Shown here piece by piece: positions 9,256-19,813 of a stretch of DNA of 64,000 nt. The DNA is from Vogesella mureinivorans. Lineage in GTDB: Bacteria > Pseudomonadota > Gammaproteobacteria > Burkholderiales > Chromobacteriaceae. The notes under the pieces are model-generated. The model had not been told where the DNA came from. It was given only the letters and a program-made list of their open reading frames with translations, and did no database searches. A program made the translations under genes and the position numbers. The DNA lies in NCBI RefSeq assembly GCF_007644035.1, contig NZ_VMTV02000346.1, forward strand, positions 62,001-126,000, given 5' to 3'. The stretch's first letter is position 1. The number at the start of each line of letters is the position of its first letter.

Positions 9256-10497
9256 TTAAAACACGCCTCTTGTATCGACGACAAATTTTGAATTAACTGC
9301 CCCTTTAGAAATACCCTTAAACTGTTTATGATCAACAAGAAGTAAAATGACATTAGCTCTTTCGATCGCATCTTCAATTGATACGAATTCACTAAATTCA
9401 GAAGTCAGAGATGCAGGCAAGTCACTTATGTTAGGCTCAACGATAAGTAGCTTACCAATCTCTGCTTCGATAAGCTGCTGCACGACGTACATTGATGGAC
9501 TCTCACGCAAATCATCAATATCCGCCTTGAATGCTAGACCTAAGCACGCAATAACAGGGCGTTTGAACTGGTCGGCAGCGGCTTTTACCTGTTCAATCAC
9601 ATAGTGCGGCTTGTAGTCATTTACCTCACGCGCCTGGCGAATCAGCTTTGCCTCATCCGGGCAGCTGTTTACGATAAACCACGGGTCTACCGCAATGCAA
9701 TGGCCGCCTACACCTGGGCCAGGGTTCAGGATATTCACACGGGGGTGGCGGTTAGCCAGCTTGATCAGCTCCCACACATTGATTTTCAGCTTGTCGCAGA
9801 TCAGCGATAGCTCGTTGGCAAAGGCAATGTTTACGTCGCGGAAGCTATTCTCGGTAAGCTTGGCCATTTCGGCTGTACGGGCATTGGTAATGATGCATTC
9901 GCCACGTACAAAGGTTTTGTACAGCTCTACGGCACGCGCACTACAGGCTGCCGACATACCACCAATAACACGGTCGTTACTTACCAGCTCTTGCAATACA
10001 TAGCCTGGCAGTACGCGTTCCGGGCAATGTGCTATGCGGATATCAGCGGCTTCGCCTTTCTGCTGCGGAAAAGTCAGGTCCGGGCGGGCTGCGGCCAACC
10101 ATGCGGCCATCTGCTCGGTGGCACCTACTGGCGAGGTGCTTTCCAGAATCACCAGGTTGCCTTTTTCCAGTACCGGTGCAATAGCGTTGGCCGCAGATTC
10201 GATGTAGCTCAAATCTGGCTCGTGGTTTTCGCCTTTGAATGGTGTGGGCACGGCCACAACAAATGCCTCTGCGGCTTCTGGCTTGGTGGTGGCACGTAGC
10301 TTGCCGGTCATTACCGTGCTGCGTACTACTATATCCAGGTCTGGCTCTACAATATGGATATTGCCTTGGTTAATGGTATCTACTGCGTGCTGGTTAACGT
10401 CAACACCAATTACCTCGATACCACGCGATGCAATGACCGCCGCAGTAGGCAAACCAATATAGCCCAGGCCAATAACAGAAATTTTGCTGAAAGACAT
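9256..10497 (-). CDS. wecC: UDP-N-acetyl-D-mannosamine dehydrogenase
   Basis: 413-residue NAD-dependent enzyme that oxidises UDP-ManNAc to UDP-ManNAcA in the cytoplasm. It has the Rossmann motif GLGYIGLP at residues 10-17, the catalytic-cysteine motif GPGVGGHCIAVDPWF in the middle domain, and a C-terminal UDP-binding domain. I use the ATG at 10497, one base after the wecB stop and preceded by GGGAA; an in-frame ATG at 10509 overlaps wecB and lacks a ribosome site. The 3' third (below about 9600) is AT-rich while the 5' part is GC-rich and carries two copies of the repeated GCGGCCAAC word, so the gene looks mosaic. A close alternative is a UDP-GlcNAc/GalNAc 6-dehydrogenase, but wecB next door favours WecC. 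Confidence 0.92.
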   Translation of the reverse strand: MSFSKISVIGLGYIGLPTAAVIASRGIEVIGVDVNQHAVDTINQGNIHIVEPDLDIVVRSTVMTGKLRATTKPEAAEAFVVAVPTPFKGENHEPDLSYIESAANAIAPVLEKGNLVILESTSPVGATEQMAAWLAAARPDLTFPQQKGEAADIRIAHCPERVLPGYVLQELVSNDRVIGGMSAACSARAVELYKTFVRGECIITNARTAEMAKLTENSFRDVNIAFANELSLICDKLKINVWELIKLANRHPRVNILNPGPGVGGHCIAVDPWFIVNSCPDEAKLIRQAREVNDYKPHYVIEQVKAAADQFKRPVIACLGLAFKADIDDLRESPSMYVVQQLIEAEIGKLLIVEPNISDLPASLTSEFSEFVSIEDAIERANVILLLVDHKQFKGISKGAVNSKFVVDTRGVF

Positions 10498-10498
10498 A

Positions 10499-11632
10499 TT
10501 ATTTCCCATGCGAAGTTTTAATGATTTCTACAATGCGCTGGCATGCCTTGCCATCGCCATAAGGGTTGTGTGCTTTGGACATAGACAAATAAGCTTGCTG
10601 ATTGTCCAGTAGCTGTTTTACGGTATTCATGATGTTTGTCTGGTCGGTGCCGACCAGTTTTACTGTGCCGGCAGCTACTGCTTCTGGCCGCTCGGTGGTA
10701 TCGCGCATTACCAGTACTGGCTTACCCAGCGATGGTGCCTCTTCCTGAATACCGCCAGAGTCGGTAAGGATGATATGGGCTTTATCCATCAGGTAGACAA
10801 ATGGCAGGTAATCTTGTGGTTCGATAAGGTGCACATTGTCCACGCCAGACAGTATGCGGTTTACCGGCTCACGCACATTCGGGTTCAGGTGCACAGGGTA
10901 AACAATCTGTACATCGGGGTATGCTGCGGCCAACTGTGCCAATGCACTGCAGATATTTTCAAAACCACTGCCAAAGCTTTCGCGCCGGTGCCCTGTTACC
11001 AGAATCATGCGCTTGCTATTGTCCAAGAATGCAAACTGCTGGCTAAACTGTTCTGCAAATTCCGGGCTGCTATCCAGCTTGGCTTTTACCCACAATAGCG
11101 CGTCAATGACGGTATTGCCGGTAATGGCTACCTGGCTGGCAGGTATATTTTCTTTTGCCAGGTTTTGGCTACTGGTATCGGTAGGGGCAAAGTGCCATTC
11201 GGCTAATGCACCGGTCAGTTTACGGTTGGCTTCTTCTGGCCATGGTGAATACAGGTTGCCAGTGCGCAAACCAGCCTCTACATGGCCTACTTTAATACGG
11301 GCGTAAAATGCGGCCAGGCTGGCGGCCAGCGTGGTGCTGGTATCGCCGTGTACCAGCACAATATCCGGTTTGAAGTCTGCCAGTACCGGCTCCATGCCTT
11401 GCAATATGGTGCTGGTTATCTGAGACAGGCTTTGGCCTGGCTTCATGATATTCAGGTCGTAATCGGGCTGTATTTCAAATAAAGCCAGTACTTGGTCCAG
11501 CATTTCGCGGTGCTGGGCTGTCACGCATACCTTGCTATCAATACCATCTGCTGCGGCCAGGGCATGTACTAGCGGGGCCATTTTGATCGCCTCAGGGCGG
11601 GTGCCAAATACTGTCAAAACTTTTACTGTCAT
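10499..11632 (-). CDS. wecB: UDP-N-acetylglucosamine 2-epimerase (non-hydrolysing)
   Basis: 377 residues, the usual length. Interconverts UDP-GlcNAc and UDP-ManNAc. Motifs are [14 protein letters not shown] at residues 9-22, LVHGDTSTT (D97) for catalysis, [11 protein letters not shown], and GHRRESFG near residue 213, with the C-terminal [24 protein letters not shown]-binding loop. It sits directly before wecC, so the pair makes UDP-ManNAcA. A GCGGCCAAC copy lies at 10926. GC-rich, unlike the downstream flippase and transferases. Confidence 0.96.
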   Translation of the reverse strand: MTVKVLTVFGTRPEAIKMAPLVHALAAADGIDSKVCVTAQHREMLDQVLALFEIQPDYDLNIMKPGQSLSQITSTILQGMEPVLADFKPDIVLVHGDTSTTLAASLAAFYARIKVGHVEAGLRTGNLYSPWPEEANRKLTGALAEWHFAPTDTSSQNLAKENIPASQVAITGNTVIDALLWVKAKLDSSPEFAEQFSQQFAFLDNSKRMILVTGHRRESFGSGFENICSALAQLAAAYPDVQIVYPVHLNPNVREPVNRILSGVDNVHLIEPQDYLPFVYLMDKAHIILTDSGGIQEEAPSLGKPVLVMRDTTERPEAVAAGTVKLVGTDQTNIMNTVKQLLDNQQAYLSMSKAHNPYGDGKACQRIVEIIKTSHGK

Positions 11633-11646
11633 TTTCTTGTCCAGCG

Positions 11647-13002
11647 TTAATAGGCGTTCTTGTTAACAAAGCCCTTGAATACCGTCAGAAACACAATGCG
11701 CAGATCCAGCCATACCGACCAGTGCTCCAGGTAGTGCAGGTCGTATTCCACGCGCCATTTCATTTTGTCGATGGTGTCGGTTTCGCCGCGCAGGCCATTT
11801 ACCTGGGCCCAGCCGGTTATGCCGGGCTTCATCTTGTGGCGCAGCATGTAGTTGGGGATCAGCTCTTTGTAGTAGTGGTTGTGCTGTATGGCGTGCGGGC
11901 GCGGGCCCACTATGCTCATGCGGCCTTGCAGTACGTTGATGAACTGCGGCAGCTCGTCCAGGCTGGTGCGGCGCAAAAAGGCGCCCAGCGGGGTGATGCG
12001 GGCGTCGTTTTTGGTGGCTTGGGTGACTTTGTCGTGCTCTTGGTGCACGGCCATGCTGCGAAACTTGTACACCACGATTTCTTCGCCGCCCCAGCCGTGG
12101 CGCTTCTGGCGAAAGATCACCGGGCCGGGCGAGGTTAGCTTTACGGCGGCGGCAATGCCCAGCATGAGCGGGCTGATCATCAGCAGGATGATGCTGGCCA
12201 GGATGTAGTCTTCTATCTGCTTGATTAGGCGGTTTACGCCGCCCAGGGCGCTGCCGCTGATATCCAGCATGGGTACGCCCATGATGAAGGTGACGCCGTG
12301 GTTGATCATGCGGTAGGTCAGCAGGTCTGGTACCACGCGGATGTCGGCGGCGCTGTGTTTTAGCGCTTCCAGCACGTCGGGGATGATGGAGGCTTCGTGC
12401 GCGGGCAGGTTGATCCACACTTCGTCGTAGGTGGCGTCGCTGGCTAGCTGGGTAATGCGGGCCAGGTCGCTGGCGCTGACCTGGCGCGTTACTTTAAAGC
12501 CGCTCCACGATGCTTCGCGGGCGCGCTTGGCCAGGTCGTTGCTCATGGGGCCTTTGCCTATCAGCAGCACTTCGCGGGTGTTTACCCCGCGGCGGTGCAG
12601 CCACCGCAGGGCCTGCATGGCCAGGGTGCGCTGCAGCAGCAGCAGCGGCAGCATGGTGGCTATCCAGGTGCCTACAAAGATGCGCGAATACGCCTCGGAG
12701 CTTTTGCTGAAAAACAGCCAGGACAGCAGCAGGCCTACGGTAATAACCCACGCCAGTACTACGCGGCCATACATGGCCTGCCACGATCCGCCACGGAAAG
12801 ACTGGTACACCAGCGACGAACACAGCATGGCCAGCAGGCTGGTGGCCACGATCAGGCTGTCGTAGCCCAGTGGCAGGCTGGTACTGCTGCCAAAACGCAG
12901 CCAGGCCGCCAGCTCGGCAGCCTGCCATACGGTAAGGGCATCCAGTAACAGAATGATGTTGCTAACTATGGCAGAGCCTTGTTTTAGGCGGCCGGTTTTC
13001 AT
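11647..13002 (-). CDS. Undecaprenyl-phosphate sugar-1-phosphate transferase (WcaJ/EpsB type)
   Basis: Initiating transferase of the polysaccharide pathway, loading the first sugar phosphate (glucose or galactose in most relatives) on undecaprenyl phosphate. 451 residues from the ATG at 13002, which has AGGAAG eight bases upstream; an open frame extends to 13089 without such a site. The protein has several N-terminal membrane segments, a CoA-binding-like middle domain, and the C-terminal catalytic Bac_transf domain: a membrane hairpin near [21 protein letters not shown], then [33 protein letters not shown] and SIVGPRPH. It is the first gene of the minus-strand operon, 14 bases before wecB. Confidence 0.93.
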   Translation of the reverse strand: MKTGRLKQGSAIVSNIILLLDALTVWQAAELAAWLRFGSSTSLPLGYDSLIVATSLLAMLCSSLVYQSFRGGSWQAMYGRVVLAWVITVGLLLSWLFFSKSSEAYSRIFVGTWIATMLPLLLLQRTLAMQALRWLHRRGVNTREVLLIGKGPMSNDLAKRAREASWSGFKVTRQVSASDLARITQLASDATYDEVWINLPAHEASIIPDVLEALKHSAADIRVVPDLLTYRMINHGVTFIMGVPMLDISGSALGGVNRLIKQIEDYILASIILLMISPLMLGIAAAVKLTSPGPVIFRQKRHGWGGEEIVVYKFRSMAVHQEHDKVTQATKNDARITPLGAFLRRTSLDELPQFINVLQGRMSIVGPRPHAIQHNHYYKELIPNYMLRHKMKPGITGWAQVNGLRGETDTIDKMKWRVEYDLHYLEHWSVWLDLRIVFLTVFKGFVNKNAY

Positions 13003-13337
13003 GATGTACTTCCTGCTGTAAACATAAGGCCGCAGTGGGATGACGCGGCGCAGTATTTCGATAAATGGCATTGCAGTTTGTGCTGCCATTGTTTCATCGA
13101 TATTTTACAGCAATCGTACAAGTTTCATGAATGCCAAACGGTTTTTTTTATACTCTATCTTATAGGACAGGGCGCACTGCAGCAGTGCGATCCTGCTTAA
13201 GTGTTTGATTTTAAAAAAAATAGCCACGCAAGGTGGCTATGACAGCATATGTTATTAAAATGAATGTTTAAAATTAACACCTAATTAAGGGCAGATTTGT
13301 TTCGATTAGGTGTTGATGCTGCACCACAGCAATGCCG
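13003..13337. other. Intergenic region between the polysaccharide operon and the IclR gene
   Basis: 335 bases without a convincing gene. It holds the upstream region of the WcaJ-type gene (AT-rich, with a T8 run near 13142-13149), a 17-base inverted repeat CGCACTGC-A-GCAGTGCG at 13173-13189, an IclR terminator at 13213-13240, and a second inverted repeat AACACCTAAT/ATTAGGTGTT at 13276-13285 and 13305-13314. I could not place a clear sigma-70 promoter for the minus-strand operon. Confidence 0.6.
13213..13240 (-). terminator. Rho-independent terminator of the IclR gene
   Basis: Stem ATAGCCAC / GTGGCTAT (13220-13227 and 13233-13240) followed on the minus strand by a run of eight T. It lies about 100 bases after the IclR stop. 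Confidence 0.85.
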
Positions 13338-14117
13338 CTACACCCCTGCTGCGGCATGAAAACCCAGGCTACGCGATATCGCGGCAGCGCAGGCGGCCAG
13401 CTGCTGCGCCAGCGCCCCGCCCCATGCGGGGTCAAAATCGGCAGCAGGGCCCAGCGTGGTAATGGCCAGCGCCAGCTGGCCGCTGCTGTCAAACACCGGG
13501 GCGGATAGCGCATTGATACCGGGCAGCGGGTAGCCCACGGCGCGGGCCATGCCGTGCTGGCGCACCTGGGCCAGCATGGCGGGCAGGTCTGGCTGCTGGG
13601 CGGGGGGCTGGCGTGCCAGCTCGCCCTCTATCACGCCGCGTGTGAGCTCGGTGGGCAGCCAGGCGGCAAACACGCGGCCTGTGGCGGAATCCAGCACCGA
13701 CATCACGCTGCCGGTGCGCATATTGATATGCACGATGCGGTTGCATTCCACGATGCGTACCACGGTGGGGCCGTGGTTGCCCCATACGGCCAACGCTACG
13801 TTCTGGTTGATATCCAGCGCCAGGCGGGTGGCGGCATCGCTGGCTATTTTTACCGCATCCAGCCCGTGCAGGGCGGTCAGGCCCATTTGCAGGGCAAAGC
13901 TGCCCAGGCGGTACTGGCCGGTAACGCTGTCTTGCTCTACCAGCCCCAGCTTGCCAAAGCTCACCAGGTAGGGGTGGGCCTTGGCTGGCGGCATACCGGC
14001 GCTGCGCGCCAGGTCTTTCAGCATCATGGGGGTGGCCGCCCGCACCAGGGCTTGCAGCAGGCTGCCGCCTACTTCGATGGATTGAATGCCACGGCGGGGG
14101 TCTTTTTCTGCGTCCAT
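13338..14117 (-). CDS. IclR-family transcriptional regulator
   Basis: About 259 residues from the Met at 14117, the usual IclR length. An N-terminal winged helix-turn-helix (IQSIEVGGSLLQALV, then LKDLARSAGMPPAKAHPYLVSFGKLGLVEQD) is followed by a GAF-like effector domain with GHRA-type variants (GLDAVKIASDAATRLALDI; GVIEGELARQPP; AVGYPLPGINALSAPVFDSSGQLALAITTLGP). The frame is open to an upstream Met at 14201, so a longer form is possible. Divergent from the VOC/aacS genes across a 147-base gap, so it may control them; IclR proteins commonly regulate divergent catabolic genes. Effector unknown. Confidence 0.88.
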   Translation of the reverse strand: MDAEKDPRRGIQSIEVGGSLLQALVRAATPMMLKDLARSAGMPPAKAHPYLVSFGKLGLVEQDSVTGQYRLGSFALQMGLTALHGLDAVKIASDAATRLALDINQNVALAVWGNHGPTVVRIVECNRIVHINMRTGSVMSVLDSATGRVFAAWLPTELTRGVIEGELARQPPAQQPDLPAMLAQVRQHGMARAVGYPLPGINALSAPVFDSSGQLALAITTLGPAADFDPAWGGALAQQLAACAAAISRSLGFHAAAGV

Positions 14118-14264
14118 AACGATAAGAGAAGGTGAATGTGGCCACAGTGTAGCATTGCTGCCTTGCGATACCAGTTCGTTAATATCAAACATATTGAGCA
14201 ATATCTAACAATGCAGTATGGTTCAGCCCATGCAGCCACCGCTGCCCCGCACAAGGAGACACCC

Positions 14265-14804
14265 ATGCTGATTCAGAAAATCCACCACGTGGCCTACCGT
14301 TGCAAAGACGCCAAAGAAACCGTGGAATGGTACGTAAAGCACCTGGACATGAAGTTCGTGCTGGCTATTGCCGAAAACGAAGTGCCGTCTACCAAGCAGC
14401 CAGACCCGTACATGCATGTGTTTCTGGACGCTGGCCAGGGCAATATCCTGGCGTTTTTCGAGCTGCCAAACAGCCCGGAAATGGGCCGCGATACCAATAC
14501 CCCGGCCTGGGTGCAGCACCTGGCGCTGCAGGTAGACAGCATGGACACCCTGCTGGCCACCAAGGCACGGCTGGAGGCGGCAGGCATCAAGGTGCTAGGC
14601 CCTACCAACCACACCATTTTCCACAGCATTTATTTCTTCGACCCCAACGGCCACCGCCTGGAGCTGGCCTGCAATACCGGCACGCCCAAGATGATGCAGA
14701 TGCTGGACGAGGTGAAATGGGACATGCTCAACGAGTGGGCGGCTACGCGCAAAGCACCACAACACGCCCGCTGGATGCACGATGGCAGCTACCAGGACGA
14801 CTGA
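14265..14804 (+). CDS. VOC-family (glyoxalase/dioxygenase-like) protein
   Basis: 179-residue single-module vicinal-oxygen-chelate protein. Possible metal ligands are His in KIHHVAYRC (residue 7 or 8), Glu in AFFELPN, His in WVQHLALQV and Glu in GHRLELAC, spaced as in glyoxalase-type folds. The ATG at 14265 has a near-perfect AAGGAGA five bases upstream; an open frame reaches back to 14136 but overlaps the IclR promoter region. A short C-terminal extension (KMMQMLDEVKWDMLNEW...) is not part of the VOC fold. Position next to aacS and the divergent IclR gene suggests a small catabolic unit. Substrate is unknown. Confidence 0.82.
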   Translation: MLIQKIHHVAYRCKDAKETVEWYVKHLDMKFVLAIAENEVPSTKQPDPYMHVFLDAGQGNILAFFELPNSPEMGRDTNTPAWVQHLALQVDSMDTLLATKARLEAAGIKVLGPTNHTIFHSIYFFDPNGHRLELACNTGTPKMMQMLDEVKWDMLNEWAATRKAPQHARWMHDGSYQDD

Positions 14805-14809
14805 GCCTG

Positions 14810-14836
14810 TTACGTTAACGTAAGTCGTCGTACACT
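14810..14836 (+). promoter_or_regulatory. Palindromic operator (LiuR-like) and possible -10 upstream of aacS
   Basis: TTACGTTAACGTAA at 14810-14823 is a perfect 14-base palindrome in the 75-base gap before aacS, followed by TACACT (14831-14836), a possible -10. The word resembles the TTACGTAAACGTAA-type sites reported for the MerR-family regulator LiuR, whose regulon in proteobacteria includes branched-chain amino acid and acetoacetate genes. The palindrome is seen; the regulator is inferred. Confidence 0.55.
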
Positions 14837-14879
14837 AGCCATACCGCCGGAATAACACGACAAAGAGGAGACCCCACCC

Positions 14880-16841
<1,962 letters not shown>

Positions 16842-16851
16842 GCGCTGGCTC

Positions 16852-16876
16852 TGCGGCCAACCCCAGGTTGGCCGCA
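16852..16876. repeat. Inverted pair of the TGCGGCCAACC repeat forming a hairpin
   Basis: TGCGGCCAACC and GGTTGGCCGCA separated by CCA make a perfect 11-bp stem just after aacS. No T-run follows, so it is not a classical terminator alone; a second hairpin lies 8 bases downstream. Confidence 0.85.
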
Positions 16877-16884
16877 CCGTGCAC

Positions 16885-16914
16885 AACAAGGCCACCGCAT
16901 GCGGTGGCCTTGTT
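16885..16914. terminator. Palindromic hairpin after aacS (copy 1)
   Basis: Perfect 30-base palindrome with arms AACAAGGCCACCGCA and TGCGGTGGCCTTGTT. Its core of 28 bases recurs after galE at 17994-18021. Probably the aacS terminator together with the preceding repeat hairpin, although only TGTT follows the stem. Confidence 0.65.
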
Positions 16915-16970
16915 CATGATTGAAGCATGAAGTGTTACCATCGTGCCCAATCGATCAATCGGAGTTCATC

Positions 16971-17978
16971 ATGATTCTGGTCACTGGCGGCGCCGGCTAT
17001 ATCGGCTCGCATACTTGCCTGCAGCTCCTGGCAGCAGGCCACGAACTGGTGGTGCTGGATAACCTCAGCAATAGCCAGCCCGAAGCACTGCAGCGCGTAC
17101 AGAAGCTGGCCGGGCGCCAGCTGCAGCTGGTAGAAGGCGATATCCGCGACGAAACCATGCTGGATGCGGTCTTCCGCTACCCCATCACTGCCGTGATTCA
17201 CTTTGCCGGCCTGAAGGCGGTGGGCGAATCGGTCGCCGAGCCACTGCGCTACTACGACAATAACGTAGCGGGCACGCTGTCCCTGCTGAAAGCCATGAAA
17301 AAGCACGGCTGCAAGACGCTGGTTTTCAGCTCGTCGGCCACGGTATACGGCGACCCGGCCAGCGTGCCCATTCGCGAGCATTTCCCGCTATCGGCCACCA
17401 ACCCTTATGGCCGCAGCAAGCTGATGATAGAAGACATGCTGCGCGACCTGGCACACGCCGAGCCAGACTGGCGCATTGCCATCCTGCGTTACTTTAACCC
17501 GGTGGGTGCGCACGACAGCGGCCAGATCGGCGAAAACCCCAACGGTATTCCCAATAACCTGATGCCCTTCATTACGCAGGTGGCGGTGGGTAAACGCGCG
17601 CAGCTCAGCGTATTCGGCAACGACTACGCCACGCACGATGGCACCGGCGTGCGCGACTATATCCATGTGGTGGATCTGGCCCGCGGCCACCTGTGCGCCC
17701 TGGACAAGCTGCAACAACAGGCCGGCTTGCTCACCGTAAACCTGGGCACTGGGCAGGGTTATTCGGTGCTGGACATGGTGAAAGCGTTTGAACAGGCAAG
17801 CGGCCGCACCATTGCTTACACCATCACACCGCGCCGCCCTGGTGATGTCGCCGCCTGCTATGCCGACCCGGCACAAGCCGAACAGCTACTGGGCTGGCGC
17901 GCAGAAAAAACCCTGGCAGACATGTGTGCAGACAGCTGGCGCTGGCAAAACCAGAACCCGGATGGCTATAGCAGCTAA
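16971..17978 (+). CDS. galE: UDP-glucose 4-epimerase
   Basis: 335-residue short-chain dehydrogenase-type epimerase interconverting UDP-glucose and UDP-galactose for glycan synthesis. NAD-binding GGAGYIG at residues 6-12, catalytic SSSATVYG (S121/S122) and YGRSK (Y146, K150), and HDGTGVRDYIHVVDLARGH are all present. The start ATG is supported by GGAG seven bases upstream. It stands alone between two copies of a near-identical hairpin and is convergent with a GT39-like gene, so it is probably its own transcription unit. It could supply UDP-galactose for LPS or the neighbouring polysaccharide. Confidence 0.96.
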   Translation: MILVTGGAGYIGSHTCLQLLAAGHELVVLDNLSNSQPEALQRVQKLAGRQLQLVEGDIRDETMLDAVFRYPITAVIHFAGLKAVGESVAEPLRYYDNNVAGTLSLLKAMKKHGCKTLVFSSSATVYGDPASVPIREHFPLSATNPYGRSKLMIEDMLRDLAHAEPDWRIAILRYFNPVGAHDSGQIGENPNGIPNNLMPFITQVAVGKRAQLSVFGNDYATHDGTGVRDYIHVVDLARGHLCALDKLQQQAGLLTVNLGTGQGYSVLDMVKAFEQASGRTIAYTITPRRPGDVAACYADPAQAEQLLGWRAEKTLADMCADSWRWQNQNPDGYSS

Positions 17979-17993
17979 ACCGCAGACATAAAG

Positions 17994-18021
17994 ACAAGGC
18001 CACCGCATGCGGTGGCCTTGT
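17994..18021. terminator. Palindromic hairpin after galE (copy 2)
   Basis: 28-base perfect palindrome with arms ACAAGGCCACCGCA and TGCGGTGGCCTTGT, identical to the core of the hairpin at 16885-16914. It separates the convergent galE and GT39-like genes and probably ends galE transcription. Confidence 0.7.
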
Positions 18022-18039
18022 TGCTTGGCAGTGCAGCGT

Positions 18040-19689
18040 TTAGTGCCCTGCCGGTACACGCTGCAGCAGGTAGTACACCTCGTGCTTGTCACGCGGGCGG
18101 CTACCTTGCCAGCGCAGCTGCCAGCCCGCTATCTGCGGCGGGTGATCCTTGTCGCCCACTACCAGCTGTAGCGTGCACGGCACGGCCTGCCCTGCCGCTA
18201 GCGGCTTCAGGCGCAGCTGGGCGTAATACTGCCAGCTCACACGCGCCATCATCTGGCGCTGGTCTATGGCGACGCATTTATCCCCTGCCGGCATGGCTTT
18301 CATCATGCCCGCCACTACCGGCTGGTAGCTCTTGGCGGCATCCAGAAACGGCAGCCACAGGGTGAGCAGCAAGCCCCATAGCAGCGATAAGCCGGCAGCC
18401 CAGTTGGTAATGGCCTGGCGGCCACGCAGGTGGCGGCGCGTAACAGCCCACACCCACACTGCCGATGCCAGTAGCGCCAGCAGCACCGCCAGCAGCGATA
18501 TCTGTGGCGTGTAATAGGGGCTAAAGTACTCGGCCCGTGCGGCCAACCTGGCCGGCCAGCCAAAGTTCATCGCCGCCCAGCCCAGCCACACCAGCAGGGC
18601 AAAGAAGCCAAAGGCCATCAGGCCAAACCAGTTCAGGAAAGCCGCGGCACCACGGCGCAGGCTGTCCAGCTCTACCGCGGCCAGCACCGCCAGCGGCAGC
18701 AATAGCGGCATGGCGTCTTCGGTATGGGTGTTGCTGGAGAAGGTCAGCAGCAACAGCAGCACCGCAAAGCTCAGCAGCGGCAGCTGCAGCATGGGCAGCT
18801 CGTAACGGCGGTTTTTCCATAGTGCCCAGGCGGCCAGTGGCCAGGCCGGCCAGGCGTACCACAGCACCAGCTTGGGGTAATAGCCTATTTCGTGAAACAG
18901 GCCGATACCGCCAAAACCGTGCAGCGGCCCCAGCGCGTAGGCCTGCCACCATTGCTGGAACACCAGCGGGTAGTTTTTATGCAGTGCCCACGGCCAGACC
19001 ATCAGTAGCGGCAGGGCAAACAGCAGCGCCATGACCAGGGTGATGGCGTAGCGCTTGTTGCGCCAGCTGGCAAACGCCGGCAGCAGCAGCGCCACGCTCC
19101 ACACCAGCATCAGCTGCAGCAGGTTGGTAGACAAAAACACCACCACACTGGCGGCCCCCAGCAGCGCGCCCGCCAGCGCAGGGGCACGCCAGCTCAACAC
19201 CATGGCGTACAAGGCCGCGGCGAAACCGGCAAACCCTGCCACTACGGGGTTCATTTCGTGCCCGGTAACAATCAGGCCCAGGCAGCCGATCAGGATCATC
19301 ACCACACTGCGGCCATGGCGGCGGCCGATCAGCTCGCGCCCTACCCCGCCGGCAAAAGCCAGCGCCACGGCCATGAACAGCGGTGTGGCTAGCCGTGCGG
19401 CGTCGTGCAGCGGCAGTAGCCAGGGCGACAGCAAGCGCGCCAGGCCGGCGGCTACCCAGTAGTACAGCGGCGAGTTTTCCAGATAAGGCTGGCCGTCTAT
19501 GGCGGGCAGCAGCCAGTGGCCACCGGCCACAAAGCCCTGCACCACGGCGGTGACATAGGGCTCGTCCGGCTTCCAGGGGGTATGCCCCAGAATGCCGGGC
19601 CACAGCCAGACAAAGCACAGCAGCAACAGTACCCAGGGTTTTTCGGTAGGCCGGGCGGCAACCTGGCTCTGCGCGGAATAAGTCAGCAT
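18040..19689 (-). CDS. GT39/ArnT-like membrane glycosyltransferase
   Basis: About 549 residues from the Met at 19689 (an open frame extends to 19770; neither start has a clear ribosome site). Around a dozen hydrophobic segments; the first periplasmic loop has HTPWKPDEPYVTAVVQGF with the Asp-Glu pair typical of GT-C enzymes such as ArnT and PMT, then LENSPLYYWVAAGLARLL. These enzymes use polyprenyl-linked sugars to modify lipid A, proteins or glycans in the periplasm. The C-terminal soluble part (from about AKSYQPVVAGMM) is short. Donor and acceptor are unknown; there are no other arn genes here, so an aminoarabinose role is not supported. Confidence 0.8.
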   Translation of the reverse strand: MLTYSAQSQVAARPTEKPWVLLLLCFVWLWPGILGHTPWKPDEPYVTAVVQGFVAGGHWLLPAIDGQPYLENSPLYYWVAAGLARLLSPWLLPLHDAARLATPLFMAVALAFAGGVGRELIGRRHGRSVVMILIGCLGLIVTGHEMNPVVAGFAGFAAALYAMVLSWRAPALAGALLGAASVVVFLSTNLLQLMLVWSVALLLPAFASWRNKRYAITLVMALLFALPLLMVWPWALHKNYPLVFQQWWQAYALGPLHGFGGIGLFHEIGYYPKLVLWYAWPAWPLAAWALWKNRRYELPMLQLPLLSFAVLLLLLTFSSNTHTEDAMPLLLPLAVLAAVELDSLRRGAAAFLNWFGLMAFGFFALLVWLGWAAMNFGWPARLAARAEYFSPYYTPQISLLAVLLALLASAVWVWAVTRRHLRGRQAITNWAAGLSLLWGLLLTLWLPFLDAAKSYQPVVAGMMKAMPAGDKCVAIDQRQMMARVSWQYYAQLRLKPLAAGQAVPCTLQLVVGDKDHPPQIAGWQLRWQGSRPRDKHEVYYLLQRVPAGH

Positions 19690-19754
19690 GCGCGGAAATG
19701 ACCAAGAGAAAGTAAGCCGACATTGTAGTGATAATCGCCGCCGGCACCTAGCAG

Positions 19755-19789
19755 GCAAAACAAACGCCACGCGGCAAGCCGCGTGGCGT
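19755..19789 (-). terminator. Terminator of the GT-A-like gene
   Basis: 12-bp stem ACGCCACGCGGC / GCCGCGTGGCGT (19764-19775 and 19778-19789) followed on the minus strand by TTTGTTTTG. Confidence 0.75.
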
Positions 19790-19813
19790 GGGCGGGCAAA
19801 CCGGCTTGCCGGG

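Larger units (their letters stand above)
4150..9550. other. AT-rich, probably imported segment of the polysaccharide operon
   Basis: By eye this stretch is roughly 35-40% GC, against about 60% on both sides. It covers the flippase, polymerase, both GT4-like transferases, most of the WecG-type gene and the 3' end of wecC. The borders are gradual and fall inside genes (wecG-like and wecC), which suggests homologous recombination in conserved flanking genes. The GCGGCCAAC word, otherwise about one per kilobase, is absent from 3,596 to 10,090. No transposase or direct repeat was seen. Confidence 0.8.

Noticed and set aside
13741-13800. Further near-copies of the dispersed word (ACGGCCAAC at about 13788)
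   Set aside because: One mismatch in the nine-base core; only exact copies were counted.
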